Below, piece by piece: positions 41,062 through 54,700 of a DNA stretch of 64,000 nt (positions are counted from its first letter, which is position 1; the number at the start of each line of letters is the position of its first letter). The stretch is from Strobilurus pachycystidiatus (taxonomy: Eukaryota; Basidiomycota; Agaricomycetes; Agaricales; Physalacriaceae), in assembly GCA_019915135.1 (NCBI GenBank), contig JAHLMK010000010.1, forward strand, positions 682,001 to 746,000. The letters run 5' to 3'. Below the pieces are notes generated by a model. That model was not told where the DNA came from, searched no databases, and saw only the letters and a list, made by a program, of their open reading frames with translations. The translations under genes and the position numbers were made by a program.

Positions 41062-42671
41062 TGATGTGCAAGTTCGGAATAGACCTCTGAAAAAGAAGCT
41101 ATCGTCTAACCACACTATCAATCCTTATCACAACTAACACTCCTTGTAAGGGAGCTGGGGTGCACAAAGGTTTGAGAGAACAAGGTGCTTTTGGGTAATG
41201 GAGAAATAGAGATGTATTCCGAATGCTGTAGTTAAACTACGAGTTGTTTTTGGGGGTGTAGGGATTCTGATCGAAATGACACAAGAAAACCTTGAAGTCG
41301 TAGGCCGAACCTCTTGACGTATGAAGACCTTAAACAGCGCGAGGCAATGTAGCTTCTACCTATCAAGTGCTCTGGTGTACAAGGACTTTGTCTTGGAATC
41401 GTCAGGCCGCTACCGCAGGTTTTACGCCACTGGACTGCTAACGATAAGGACTCCTTCTTGCACTTAAACCAAACTTCTAGTGTCTTGCACCGGGACCAAA
41501 GGTCCCGAAAGGTGTCTCAGACGTTGACAACACTCGTTCAAACTCGACTTATTCCTCAAAGGGAAGTACTTCACGAAAGAGCGTGAGTGCAGGGCAGAAC
41601 CACTTGCAAACCGGCCTTCTTGCAAATACAAGGTTCTAACACCAAGTAGATTCGTTGGTACTTGACTTGGTACGTCGGAATAAGGTTCTTTCGAGTCTTT
41701 CAAGGAGTTTGGCAACACCTGATGTCTTTAAATCTTGGAAAGGTCTTTGGGGTCTTTGTGTACTTTGCGGAAATGAGTCGAAACTCGAGATAGATTCACT
41801 ACAATGGCTGCGTCTGACTAGCGGCTACTGGAGGGGGCTCTAAGCTACCGAAATATGGGTCCTTTGGGCCCTTTTATACTACTGGTGGGTTCCTACTGAG
41901 TAAGCATCTATTCTAGGATCGGATACATCGGACTTTCGAGTCATACAAGAGCTGGATTCTTATTGGCTATCCCTGGTCGAAACAACTGCGGACAGGCCGC
42001 TTGGTCCTTTAGCCATATACGCCACCTTGGCGGTATGGTACAATCCTTGTGCCCAGGAGATCAAGGTCCGATAAGGACTTCGATCCTTAGGTATCTTTAT
42101 GTTGCAAGGTCCTACGGACACCTGCTTTCTTGTGGATAGGTTGGATGGAGATCGTTAAGAACGTCCTTTCGAGCGCAGACACTACAGGGGAGTGCTTTCT
42201 TAATAGCGGAAGGCGTCGGTTCGGAGTCCTTGACAGCTCCGAAGATTGTTTCCCCAAAAGGGTTGTGACGTCCTTGAACTATTTCGGGACCTTCCAGGTC
42301 TTTGGGTTGAGGTGCGCAGGTCTTGGGTCGCTCGAACTGAACCGCCTGGAGACCTTTGGACCCTCCTTGGGTGCGAATGGTTATAGCACATCGTCTGTAG
42401 TACAAGGTACACGCAAAGGTACGGGATCTTGAAAGGGATCCAACGCGCGGATAAGGATATTCGGATGAAGGTGATCGAAGGTTTCGATCGCGCCTGTCCT
42501 AAAGGACTTGTTAAGGCGCCTGGACCTTGTCCTGGAGGCTTGCCCGCGTCAAGGCAGTAACTCCTGCGTGCTCTATCCTAAGTACTTGACTGGAGGTTCC
42601 TAAGGTCTTTGGGCTGTTCAGGAATCGCAAAATTCCCCGTTTCTAGTACTGGAATAGTACCCTGCGTATCA
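41062..42671 (-). repeat. 5' LTR of E2, 1,610 bp with an internal deletion
   Basis: The ends are complete (TGATGTGC at 41062, GCGTATCA at 42671, read on the plus strand). About 60 bp found in all other LTRs are missing near 42202. It carries CTCAAAGGGAAG near 41562 like E3 and E4, unlike the E1-type LTR at the other end of E2. Confidence 0.95.
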
Positions 42672-43292
42672 TCGCGCACCTCATTGGCGGGATCAAAAGG
42701 GAAAGAGCGTGTGCTCTGGTTCCGCCGATTGGCCTCTCGGTTTTTGGCAGCATTGCGACAAGGGTTTGCGGGAGCGTCCATGAAGTTCATGTTCGCATAA
42801 GTTTTCCAAACGCCAGGCTTATGGTAAGATTGGCTATCGCTGTCGCCTGCAGGCCGAGAGCCTTTGAGAGTCTCGTTTGTGGCGCCTGGAAATTTGTCTG
42901 GATTGATTTTGTTGGGATCCTGTCGCGTTGCGCTTGAGTGATGAATATGAGCCAACAGAGATGAAGAGACCTCTAACGGGGTTTTCGGTACCGCTTGAGG
43001 CTTGGAAGCAGGAGTAGGTTCGCTCTCTGGGCTCGTCAATGGAGGGCCAGGTTCCGGTGGCTAAGGAAAAGTAAGTTGAGGGATGGCAAAGTGCTAAGAG
43101 AAGCCTCACCATTGGCGCCGTCACTTTCAAGTGAAAAATGAGGGCACAGCTACACAAGCACACATCGTCCGGCGCGTAGCTTTGAACTTCCTTGCCGGGC
43201 ACAAAGGCAAAGGCACACTCGCACTTGTGGCAGCCTGTACCCTCTACACGCTCCGAGAACGGATTGACAGGCTTGGAAAAAGCGTTCGTCAT
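42672..43292 (-). pseudogene. Host gene cut by the E2 LTR; Cys-rich N-terminus
   Basis: Exon 1 is 43292-43110 (61 codons), the intron 43109-43061 (GTGAGG..TAG), and exon 2 runs from 43060 into the LTR at 42671, all in frame. The N-terminus has CHKCEC and CLCSC, a possible zinc site, with INPF-like MTNAFSKPVNPFSE before it. A polar Ser/Pro/Asn-rich region follows. The frame continues about 30 codons into the LTR before stopping, so a fused, shortened protein is possible. I do not recognise the family. The lost 3' part is not in the window. Confidence 0.6.
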
Positions 43293-44340
43293 GGTAGTTG
43301 GTAGTGGGATGAGTGGAATAGACGGAAGGAAAATTTCGCCTCGGCGAAGGGGGATTCTCCTTGTGTGGCCATATTTTGATCGCCCGGCCTCTAAGCCGCG
43401 CCTCCTGTGTCGGCTCCTGACGGTGTCTCCAGCCTGAGAGACGAACCATCTCATAAAGGAGGTATGATTCCAGGCATAATTTTCGTCTACTTTCTCTACG
43501 TTGGACTTCGATGTACTATCCAGTAGGTTTCTGATCCAGACAACGAGGCAGTGGACTTGTCGACGCTGCTAGGCGTTCGTGCTGGTCATTCGAGCTGGTC
43601 ATTTGAACCACAATGTCGTACGGACTGTAAGCAGTGATCTGGCGATGCCTAAATTAGAACGTGGAGTGAACATGAACACGATTACTTACATAGATGTCCT
43701 TTTCGGAGAGGTGAACAGTACGCCAAGAGTTCATCTTGAAATGAAAGAGGGTGAGCTACGAGCTGCGATACGCTTGATGGCGCTGTACAGAGCGGAATGG
43801 GTCAATGAGAATTGCATTAGGTGTATGAGCCAGGACACTCACGGGTGGGCATTGACGCGTCGCGCAGACAGAGCTCACCATTTTGATGCCATTGTGGGAG
43901 GGTGATTGGCTTGTTGAAGGACACGGTGGTGGTAGTGGAAGAAGGAAGGACATGTCAAGTGCAAGATGTGTGCGACGTGCACACTACCCGCGAGGCGAGG
44001 CGAGACGTGTGGAGGTTGCACGGAAAGCGGCAGTGGTAGGTGGATGGGCTTGACGGCGAGCTCGCCCTCGAGAGACGGTGTTCATGAGCACGAGAGTGAC
44101 AACTACGACCGAGGGATGTCAGACGCGTGGTGGAGAGAGAGGGCAGGTGTTGGTGAAGATGTTGCGATCTGGGTTGATGAACAGCCCGGCAAGGCCGGAG
44201 ACGTTTGCGGCGCGGAGTGGATGAGGAGAGAGAGAGAGAGACGGGCACAATACGCGACGAAATACGCGACGAGGACACTGGCGCGCCACCAGAGAGAGAC
44301 GTGTGAGAGATGTAGGCACACGGCAATGGGTGCAACGCGT
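43293..44340. other. Host-derived DNA between E2 and E3
   Basis: A 108-codon plus-strand frame (43579-43905) has no motif I can name and may be chance. The part 44020-44250 is purine-rich (GAGAGAGAGA) and resembles 59690-59950 beyond E3 at low identity, for instance GAGAGGGCAGGTG with a similar continuation. The E3 target duplication GCGT is at 44337-44340. Confidence 0.45.
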
Positions 44341-46010
44341 TGATGAACAAGTTCGGAATAGACCTCTGAAAAAGAAGCTATCGTCTAACCACACTATCAA
44401 TCCTTATCACAACTAATACTCCTTGTAAGGGAGCTGGGGTGCACAAAGGTTCGAGAGAACAAGGTGCTTTTGGGTAATGGAGAAATAGAGATGTATTCCG
44501 AATCGCTGTAGTTAAACTACGAGTTGTTTTTGGGGGTGTAGGGATTCTGATCGAAATGACACAAGAAAACCTTGAAGTCGTAGGCCGAACCTCTTGACGT
44601 ATGAAGACCTTAAACAGCGCGAGGCAATGTAGCTTCTACCTATCAAGTGCTCTGGTGTACAAGGACTTTGTCTTGGAATCGTCAGGCCGCTACCGCAGGT
44701 TTTACGCCACTGGACTGCTAACGATAAGGACTCCTTCTTGCACTTAAACCAAACTTCTAGTGTCTTGCACCGGGACCAAAGGTTCCGAAAGGTGTCTCAG
44801 ACGTTGACAACACTCGTTCAAACTCGACTTATTCCTCAAAGGGAAGTACTTCACGAAAGAGCGTGAGTGCAGGGCAGAACCACTTGCAAACCGGCCTTCT
44901 TGCGAATACAAGGTTCTAACACCAAGTAGATTCGTTGGTACTTGACTTGGTACGTCGGAATAAGGTTCTCTCGAGTCTTTCAAGGAGTTTGGCAACACCT
45001 GATGTCTTTAAATCTTGGAAAGGTCTTTGGGGTCTTTGGGTACTTTGCAGAAATGAGTCGAAACTCGAGATAGATTCACTACAACGGCTGCGTCTGACTA
45101 GCGGCTACTGGAGGGGGCTCTAAGCTACTGAAATATGGGTCCTTTGGCCCCTTTTATACTACTGGTGGGTTCCTACTGAGTAAGCATCTATTCTAGGATC
45201 GGATACATCGGACTTTCGAGTCATACAAGTGCTGGATTCTTATTGGCTATCCCTGGTCGAAACAACTGCGGCCAGGCCGCTTGGTCCTTTAGCCATATAC
45301 GCCACCTTGGCGGTATGGTACAATCCTTGTGCCCAGGAGATCAAGGTCCGATAAGGACTTCGATCCTTAGGTATCTTTATGTTGCAAGGTCCTACGGACA
45401 CCTGCTTTCTTGTGGATAGGTTGGATGGAGATCGTTAAGAACGTCCTTTCGAGCGCAGACACTACAGGGGAGTGTTTTCTTAAAGTGGTAATACACCCTG
45501 CTTTCGGGGTGGTCCTTGATCGTGGATCATGATCGATCGGCATAGCGGAAGGCGTCGGTTCGGAGTCCTTGACAGCTCCGAAGATTGTTTCCCCAAAAGG
45601 GTTGTGACGTCCTTGAACTATTTCGGGACCTTCCAGGTCTTTGGGTTGAGGTGCGCAGGTCTCGGGTCGCTCGAACTGAACCGCCTGGAGACCTTTGGAC
45701 CCTCCTTGGGTGCGAATGGTTATAGCACATCGTCTGTAGTACAAGGTACACGCAAAGGTACGGGATCTTGACAGGGATCCAACGCGCGGATAAGGATATT
45801 CGGATGAAGGTGATCGAAGGTTTCGATCGCGCCTGTCCTAAAGGACTTGTTAAGGCGCCTGGACCTTGTCCTGGAGGCTTGCCCGCGTCAAGGCAGTAAC
45901 TCCTGCGCGCTCTATCCTAAGTACTTGACTGGAGGTTCCTAAGGTCTTTGGGCTGTTCAGGAATCGCAAAATTCCCCGTTTCTAGTACTGGAATAGTACC
46001 CTGCGTATCA
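44341..46010 (-). repeat. 3' LTR of E3, 1,670 bp
   Basis: TG..CA ends, next to the polypurine tract at 46011-46019. By eye it differs from the 5' LTR of E3 only by one G in a G-run near 44530. Confidence 0.97.
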
Positions 46011-46208
46011 TCTCCCCTTGACTTATGAAATGTCGTCCGCGACATAGTCCTTGGTGGTTCAGAACCTTTATCCTGGGTACCAGGCCGTCGTGACGAAGTC
46101 CCCTTTTGGTTTCTATCGCCCGATGGACCCTCTTTTGCCTAACTTCGTTCCGTTATAAAAGGTCCTGGGACTTGTCCTCAGACCTTTCATTCCTGCCTTT
46201 ATTCTATC
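46011..46208. promoter_or_regulatory. Polypurine tract and gene Y promoter of E3
   Basis: TCTCCCCTT (46011-46019) is the complement of the AAGGGGAGA tract. TATAAAA near 46154 precedes the gene Y ATG by about 50 nt. Confidence 0.6.
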
Positions 46209-47745
46209 ATGGCTCCCAAAACTTGGACTCCCATCGCAAAACTGCTTCCCACAACGCCGCACGTTCCGTCCGCGAAGGACCTGATCACTACGCGCGACCT
46301 TGGCGCCGGTCTCGTCGCTTACGCGCTCGACTACGACCCTCCAGCCAACACACCCGACTTCCTTATGTACCTCGGCATGCATCTTACGCTCATCATTCCC
46401 AAGGTCCATCGTCTGGACCTCAAGAAGGCGTGTTCGAATCCCGACGTGGCACTGGAGATCACCGGCTATGTTGACAAGATCATGGAGAGAGTCCTTGTGT
46501 GTACTCCTTCGCTGTGTTCTTTTCCTGATCCTGACTTCATCCTGTCCTTGTTTTCTTTTTAGGCCGTCGCCCATGACCTTCGCACCTTTCCGAATGGTTC
46601 CAAGGTGTCGACGGACATGGCGGTGTTCTTTTTCAACCTTCGCCTCTATGTAGGGATGCTGGTACACCTGCTGGGGATTCACCCTCAGACGCCGACGCAC
46701 CACATCGCTCATATCCTCCAACCTTTGGTGAGCAGCTGCAAGAAGGCGTCTAACGCCCACTTCCCTGGCCTGTCCCCGGGTCACCCTATGCATCCGGATA
46801 ACGCTTATTTCAAGCCGGACAAGCTTGAGAAAGGCAAGGTATGTCCGTTCGTTACTCGTCGGTTTCCTACTGTAACCTCTGGATGTCTTCGCTTAGAAGA
46901 CGAAGAAATCGCCCGAGGTCGTTACCGAGGCCATGGAGAAACGAGCCGAGGCGGGAGACGGCGACGTCGCGATGGATCCCGACTCTTGTGCGCGCTTCTT
47001 TCGTCCGGAGTACTTTAATTGGGCTGACGATGTGGCAGCTGGCGAGAGCGACGGTGAGGACTCCGTTGTCGTCGTCGGTGATACTGTGCGCTCAATTTCT
47101 TTGCCAGTCTCATCTTCCTTTATTGAAGCCTTTCGCCAGCTCCAACTCGCCAATTCCTTGTCAAAGGAAGCCGAAGCGGTACGTTCCTTTGAATCCTATG
47201 TTTGTCCCGGACGTCCTTATGACTTCTTTAATAGTCATCTTCCGTCCGTTACCTTCCTTTCGCAGCTCTTCCCGGTATGGACATTAACGCCCGTGTTTAC
47301 CAGAAAGCCCTTCAAACCTTGGGCGCGATCAATGGTCAAGAAGCTCCTCCTAAGCGTAAGCTTAACGATGAGAACGCTCGCCGTGTTGTAAAGGCGGCCC
47401 GGCCTTCGACCTTTGGGGTCGAACCCGTCGTTCTTAAACAACTTGAAGGCGGTAAGGTGCTTCTTCCTCGCTCCTTGGTTTGCCTTATTGATTCCTGGTT
47501 ACTTCCCCTTAGCGAACCAGTACATCAATGGTCTGTCTGCTGCCTTGGCCCAAGTCCACAAGCGTATGTCAAGGTTGTCTGGTCTTGACGACCCCAACAT
47601 CTCGCCCAACTTGGTCATTTTGGAGCGCCAGTACCGGCACGACATTATCTCGACTTTCAACGAGATTCGGGGCCGTATCCAAGTCCTGCAGTCGACTCGC
47701 GACCTTTATATCTCGGCCTTAGACGCGATTGACCAGGCTCAGTAG
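46209..47745 (+). CDS. Gene Y of E3
   Basis: The exons are 46209-46496, 46563-46838, 46897-47178, 47235-47451 and 47513-47745, encoding 431 aa in frame. The first intron is 2 nt longer than in E2. Protein changes are few (for example Ser to Gly in the acidic run). This integrity contrasts with the broken gag-pol of the same copy. Confidence 0.78.
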
Positions 47746-48119
47746 ACTACAAGGCCCTACTTTAGCTTAACTTTCGCCAAGTCTTAACCAGTACTACTCA
47801 TAGTTTTCACTACTTCGTCTTCATACTGGTTTCGGATTCCTTTCCCACTTGTAGGAGCGGTAGTCACTTTATTTCCTTAGACTACTCTAGGCCCAGTTGG
47901 TGCATAATCCAACTCCTTTCGATTTGAACCCTCAAAGTTTCCTGACCGCCTCCTGGTAGGCCTAAGATCGAACTTAGTTCGATCGGCTATCGCCGATCGT
48001 ACCTACCTTTAGATTGGTGGCGCTTAAACTTTGTCCTTTTATCGGCGTGTTCGGACCTTCTTGACTGGCGGAGGTTTTCTTTTAAGTCGGTCGTGGCGAC
48101 AGGAATCTCATCTTTGATC
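47746..48119. other. Y-Z intergenic region of E3
   Basis: Noncoding; both overlapping hairpin stems are kept near 47965-48000 while flanking bases vary (for instance CTTTATTTCC for CTTTGTTTCC). Confidence 0.45.
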
Positions 48120-49256
48120 ATGCCCGCGCCCGTCCTGCCTTCCTTTTCAGATACCCGCATTCAAGGCGTTCGACTTCGCTCGCCTTTGACCTCCTTTCAA
48201 CATGACTTAGTCACAGCGGACCTTGCGCTGAGCTGCGCCATGGAGATGTACAACTATACACGCTACTTCGTTGCGGTAGTCCGTCATCCGGATGGGACCT
48301 TAGCTACGGAGGACGACACTCGCCTCCTTCCCCAGCTCAAGCCTCCGGTTCATGCCTTTGGTCGCGACAAACCTCTAGACGTTCCAACCTTGCGCTACCT
48401 TTTGCACGTCCTGGTAGGTCTAGTTGACTTCGCCTCGACACCTTTCTTGACTAACGGATGGTCCTTAGGTCCGCTTTCGTTATATCTGGGAACCCGCTTT
48501 TCACTTCCAGAACAGGGCCATTCCTCACGGCTTCAAGGCGCACTTCTTTCCTTTGTACTACACCGCCGTCGAACTTTGCAAAGCTTGGTTCGCCGAAGGC
48601 AATACCCTTGACGGTGAAGGCGCCCGCTTCCACCTGGGGGACCTTAACATGGACATCCTTGCGAGTCACCCTTGGTTTACCCAAGAGTTCATTGGACCTT
48701 TCATGGTGAGTTAAACCTGGTCTTTTCCTTTCATGTCTTGTGGTCGGCGCTGACCTTAGACGTAGGTCGAGGCCCACTTTGGTGGTTACTCCGGCTTTTC
48801 CACACTCCTTCGCTCGCTTTACATCGGGTCTGACGACCTGAAGGTCCTTCCTGTTCAGTATGGGGACCTTCCCGCCGACCTTGTCACGGTTATGAAGTGG
48901 TGGCCAGAGTTCCAACGTCAGAACTCTGCTCTTTACGGCTGGGACGACGCCTACGCGTTGGATAGACCTCCCAATATGCGTCGGTTGATCCCCGAGATTG
49001 ACCTTCCCGCCAATCGGGTCCGTGAACAACTTCGTAGTTTGAGGTCCGTTTGTAACTTCTGTGTTTCCAGCGCCCCAACCAGTCGCTGCCTATCATCGAT
49101 CCACTACTCTGGCTCATCGACTGGTCGGAGGCCACCGAAGTAGACTACGAACTCCTTGCGGCTAGTATGATAGCAATCGACCTTAGCCACGCAGGACCTT
49201 TCTATGCGCGCCTTGCGAACCTTGCGGTCCCTCCTGATTGGAGTCGTTTTGCTTAG
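48120..49256 (+). CDS. Gene Z of E3
   Basis: The exons are 48120-48413, 48469-48705, 48766-49017 and 49071-49256, 322 aa, all in frame. Exon 1 follows the E1 version almost exactly, while exon 3 onward is closer to E2, a mosaic pattern. Splice sites are as in E2. Confidence 0.77.
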
Positions 49257-49646
49257 TCCTTAGTTGACTTCTTTTGACCTAAAGGTCGCTTTTCTTTTCT
49301 GCCTTACGAATGTTCCTTATAGTCACATTGCTTTGTCTGTATTACTTTACTCGTAACACAGCTTCTTGTGGACCTTTTCATCGTCTAAGGTTCTCAGCCC
49401 CCGAACTTCGCGACCTTTGATATTCCAAGGAGAGTCCTGGATTCTCCCCTTGACTTAAGGTTCCCACTAAGGTTCCTTGTTCTTGCACCTTGGTGGTTTT
49501 CACACGGTTCTTTGGAGTACAAGAAGTTGTATATTTTTATAAAATACAACGGGGCGGGGGATGCGTATATGAAAAGTGTCCGTTTGGCACTGACTGGTAT
49601 TCGTGTATATATAAAAAAAAAAGAAAAGATTAGCGGCGGGACGCTA
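49257..49646. other. Convergent 3' region between Z and X of E3
   Basis: A/T-rich spacer with TATTTTTATAAAATAC and an A-run near 49610; no gene. Matches the E1 and E2 counterparts. Confidence 0.4.
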
Positions 49647-51719
49647 CTAACGTCCCACCGCAATCTCGGCTATCTTCCTGAACTTTCGGCGGCTCTTCTC
49701 ACTGAGGGAGAAGTACATCGCGAGGACCTTGTCCACGTCCTCGGCGGGGTCGATGCGGCTGGCGGAGGCGGAGGACGGCACACCTTGACGGCTAGCTCCT
49801 TCGCCTTTGTCCTGGCGTTGGACCGTGCTGATCGAGGTGGTGGCCCCCTTCGAGGACTTGGTGGAGGCGGGAGGCGGGGCGGCGCTGACCTTTCCTTTCT
49901 GGAGGCGGGTACGGGGCGCTTGGACCTCCTCGATGTCGGAGTCGCCAGTTCCTTCTTCGTCCGACGTCTCCTCCTTCTTGGCCTTGCCTTTCTTTCCCGC
50001 GGTGCTCTCGACGCGACGGCGCTTCGCCGGGGGCTCGTCCTTCTTCCGCTGCTTCTCCTCCTTCCACCGCTGGTCCGCTTCCTTCGCGATAGCTTGGGCG
50101 GCTTCGGAGTAGTCCTGATGGCGGCGGGACCGGATCTGGGAGTCGGGCTTGTTCCTCGCCTCGGCCTGCAACTGGGCGCGGACCTTCAGCGCGACCTCCT
50201 TCCACGGCGCGGGGACCTGACTTCGCCTCCACGCGACCCAGCACGGACCATGTTGTCCGTCCTTCTCTTTGCACTGGTCGCACGTGAAGCTATTGTTCTT
50301 CTCGGCGGGCGTGGCGTGGATCCGGAAGTAGGTGCACGTCAACCGCTGCTTGATGCAGGGGACGCAGACACCGTCGTCGCGGTGGAGGGGGATGCGCGGG
50401 TTGGTCTTGTCGCGGACGTCGAGGACGAAGTCGTCCTCCTCCTCGTCGCTGGCTTCGGCGTCTTCGTCCAACTCGTCCTCCTCCTCTGGTTCCTCCTCGA
50501 CGAACTTGCGCTTTTGGCTTCCACCGGTGGTGGCGCGCGCGACCGAGGTCTTCCGGGTGGGGGCGACGTCCTTGTCCTTGTCCTTTGGCTCCACCTTCAC
50601 GACGATGGCCTTTGGCCTGGTCGAGGCGTCAGCAAGGATTAGCGGCGCGATGGTTCGGCGGACGTACTTGGTAACCGATTTGGGGCCACCTTTACCCGCC
50701 GCGACAACTGGTCGTCGCTGGGGAGGTTCCATCTCGGGCGTGGGTTCGTGGTGTGACGAGAATGCTGGAGACGGGGCTCGCGAGTCGTGGGGACTGGGCG
50801 ACGCCTCCTGCGCGAGCTGTTGCATCGGGGGCGCGGAGTTCCCTCGTCGTCGACCTTGCTGTCGAGACTCGGCGTCCCTTCGCGCTGGTAGTCCGTGATG
50901 ATACCAGCTCGGCAATCGCGCTCTCGATGAGTTCTCCATCGTTTTGAGGAACGACCTGTGGATGGGGAGGTTGTCGCGCTGCTTGCGCATCTCCACTATC
51001 AAGGCGCCCCAGAACAAGTTGGCGCGATCCTGATCATTCACGAAACATCCAGAGATAGTCCAACTCCAGAAAACAACGCTGAGCGTCGTCTTCTGAGAGC
51101 CGGATGGCGAGCTCTGGGCTACGCGGTCGTTGTTCAGGAACATGGTTGCTCGAGTGGGACGGACCTGCTTTTTGTAGGCGGAGGTGGCGCGCCACGCGGT
51201 GCTGAGCGCGGTCTCCACTCGTTCGAGCGGAGTGGCCTGTGGCTGGTTTCGCCGCCAGCGCGTCCTGGAACGTCAGCCAGAAGACCCCATTGTGCAGGTA
51301 GTCGTAGTACCCGGCCTTCTGCAAGACTCCCGTGTCGTCGTTGGGTTGGTCACAGCAACTCGGCCAGGTGCAGGCTGATACCTGCGTCTAGTTCCGGCGG
51401 CGCGGTCCTGTTCGTCAAGAAACCGCTGTAGTCGAACAGGGGACGCGTCTTTTGACATGGTCCGGCCTGTGTTTCGCAGGGAAATGGACGGGAGCTAGCA
51501 GAGGGGGTGGCTAGTGGTGATTTCGCCGTTTCTCAACGCGGTTTTTTTTTTTTTTTCAACTACTCACCTGCTCCTGCCTTGCACCTCCATTTCCTTCTCC
51601 TCCTGGACTGCGGGAGGCTCCTGGTCGCCTTTCGTCGGCGGCTGCGATGGCGGCGGTGACTGCTCCTTTTGGTAAGTAAGTTCACCGCCTCGTTCTACGC
51701 TGTGATCGTGCCAGGCACT
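49647..51719 (-). pseudogene. Gene X of E3, damaged N-terminal part, first exon deleted
   Basis: The C-terminal two thirds (to about 50750) is open and close to E1, with the CVPC and CDQC pairs, Glu/Asp run and AKRRRVE. Upstream, several small indels shift the frame back and forth. A 16-nt T-run sits at about 51542-51557 in intron 2. Exon 1 is lost in the deletion ending at 51719. A shortened protein could still start at an internal ATG. Confidence 0.8.
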
Positions 51720-54700
51720 TAAATACCATATTTCTGTTCAATATGTACTAAGGCCTTCTTGATTGCTGGCCCATTGTCGGTTACAATTTCCTTGATACAA
51801 CCCCACCTGCATAGAATGTCCTCAAAGATCCATTCTCCCAGTGACTCGGCGGTCTCTTCCTTGAGAGCCCTTGCCTCTGGCCAACTTGTTAATCCACACC
51901 TTGCTACGGTCACAGCATTGAAGCCGGCCCATTTTGAAGGCCGTTTCTTTCGGGTGGATTCCTCTCCTGCCTTAGGCATCCGGAAGGTGTCTATATAAGC
52001 CCTTTCGTAGATACCTGGAGTTGAAGTAATCGTTGGTGCAACCTTTATGTTACGTTTCTGGCGTTTCTGACATAGTACACAGGTCCTTACATACCATCGT
52101 ATGTCGACCTCCATACCTGGCCACCAGAATCGCTTCATGATGAGTTGTAACACGGAATATTGTCCTTTATGTCCTGCCCGGTCGTGTAGAGCTTTACAAA
52201 CCGGGATTCGTTCGTTGGAAGTAGCACTCGACGGGGGTGGGAGTCCGAATGTGTTCGGTATAACCTTTCATGCTGGACAAAGAAGTCTTTGCTCCATTTC
52301 TCCAAGTCTTCGTCCTCAAGTACATCTTCCGATTGTAAGTAAGATTGAAGTTTGGGCAAATAGGTCTCCCACAACCTTCCCGTTTGCTCTTATTGAGCTC
52401 TGGGAACTCCGTGATATGCATCCAACCTTCGATATCCTTAACGTGACTAGTCCCGAAGTCCTTACCGCTTTAGAAACCTTTATATGGTCTGGTAAAGGAC
52501 TCCGCACTATTTCTTGGAAGTAGCCTCCCCTACTGTCGATGTCATTCCGGAAAGTGTCAAAGTCCAAAGGTTGCTTTTCTACAGGCAGACCCTTGGGCTC
52601 CTGGTACTCAAAGGTATTGACTTCGTCATCCTCTATGTTTATATGAGGTCTGGGTACTACTACATCATGCTCTGAAGCTGGACGGCGACTTAAACCATCC
52701 GGGCCATGGACCTTTCCTGGTACGTGTACAAGCGTGAAGTGGTACATCAAGATCTCCTCAGCCCACCTTTGCAGGTTTGCGTTCGCTAAGGAGTCCACGT
52801 TGGATAACATGCCCTTGATGTATTTTGCATCTACTTCAATTTCTAGCTTTCTACAACCTAGAAGGTAGTACTTGCACGCGGACAGAGCTCTGAAGAGCCC
52901 GAATAGTTCTCGCTTGGCTTGCGAGTACCTTGCCTCTCTTTCGTTTAATGTCAGAGACATAAACTTTGCAAAGTATCGTTTCTTGGGGTCCTTGGGATCT
53001 ACCTGGGACAGATAGAAACCTACTGCCTGGTAAGAGGTGTCTACCGACAGCGTGATTGGCGTGGACCATTCATAATTCAGTGGTTTCAGCATCGGACAAG
53101 TTTGTATGGCTTCCTTTAAGGTATCCATACTTTCCTGCTCCTCGTCTGTCCATCTGAACTTGGTAATGTCTTTGGTTAACCTGGTCAAAGGTAACGCCTT
53201 CTTAGAGTAGTCCTTTACAAACGCTCTGAAGATCCCGGCGGTTCCTAAGAACGAACGGACTTCCGTGAGTGCTTTACAAGGGGGCCAATCCGAGATCACC
53301 TTAACGCGATCTTCAGCTGGCTTTCTACCTTCGTAGGTACAGACATGTCCCACTACCACAATCTCTTCTGCACAAATGATAGCCTTGTGACCAGAAAAGG
53401 TCCCTCCGGCATGTTTCATTCGCTGTATGATCCTGTTCATGTTCACAAGGTGTTCCCAAACGAAACGCCTTACTTCAGGATGACCTGGAAGCGTTTCGTA
53501 GGTGCCATCAGCTTGTTCATATCGCGTAGCGGGTCCGCGGACGGGCACATCGTCGATATAAGGTCTGGTAAAGGCTGGTATTTCATCCTTGAGAATCGTT
53601 GTAACATCGTCATGAAAGATAGGTACTGAATTAGTCCAGCCCATTGGTAAGGTCTTTAACCTTAACGCTCCGTAAGGTGTCGAGAAGGTTGTCATATCGC
53701 GAGACGCGGTGGCAAGGAGCCGTTCGTCATATCCAACGAACAGATCCAAGGTTCCTCCACAACTTCGTCCTGCAAAGGACTCCGCTAGTTCCTCCGTGGC
53801 TGGAGGTAACCCTGAGTGCGCAATGGTCACCGCATTGAGTGGTTCCAGACTGTGCACTAGGCGAAGTTCTTTCCATCCTTCTTAACAACACAGAACCACC
53901 TGGAGCGGTATGAGGAGTTCGAAGGCTCATACACGCCCGAGTCTAGTTTGTGCTTGATAATCTTACAGACTTCGTCATAGATTCCTGGTGGAATTGGTAT
54001 ATTCCTCAACACCCAAGGTGTGTGCGGTATTACCGGGATATCCACTGGTGGAAAGAACTCTGGTTTGAAGTGTCCTTTCTCAGATTCTTCCCAGGCAAAG
54101 CCCTCGTTCTGGTTACAGAAGATGGAGTCTATAATTCGTCTTTCTGCATCCGTTAGGAAGTCCCCGACGTGGTCGGCTTGTATCTGTTCCCTCCTTTCGG
54201 CAGTATACCTACCTGTGGGTACGAAGGGTGGTGGATCAGGTACTAATTCAGGCATCCCAGCTAGTGGGTCTCCATGAATGTGGCGCTTGATCCTGAATTC
54301 TTCAGGTAAGGTTCCAAGGTGAGCTTTGGTTTTCAAGGCCACTGGCTTGTACTTCTTTCCTACGAATACACCCCTCTTAGGATCTGACTTTCCAACCTTA
54401 GGAACTCCTGTTGGGCCTCCGCCATGTAATCCTTTGGCAAGGTTACCGACAAGCCCGTGAAGACCTGTTCTAGCTCCTTTGGTACCCCGTAAAAGAGATT
54501 CAAAGTCGCAGTGGCGTAGGACTTAAGTTCTTCTTGGCTTCCGCATCAATGGTTAATATGAATACCTTGCGAAAGCCTTGAGTCTTGGTTGGGACCTTTA
54601 ATAGTCCCGTAGGTGTCACCATATGTTCCGGGACGGTCATGTGTGTCGATGCTGGGTGCATCGACGCATGCATAAAGGCGTGTTGTTTCCTAACCTTTGG

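Larger units (their letters stand above)
16081..42671 (-). mobile_element. E2: second giant Gypsy copy, minus strand, with nested insertions
   Basis: Read on the minus strand the order is 5' LTR (42671-41062), PBS, gag, pro, pol, gene X, genes Z and Y (antisense), PPT, 3' LTR remnant (17597-16081). Gene X is split by a solo LTR (22257-23140) and by a hAT element (23832-33340). Without those insertions and their duplications the copy is about 16.2 kb. Its left end was lost at the palindrome centre, so no target duplication can be checked. On the right it cuts a host gene. Confidence 0.93.
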
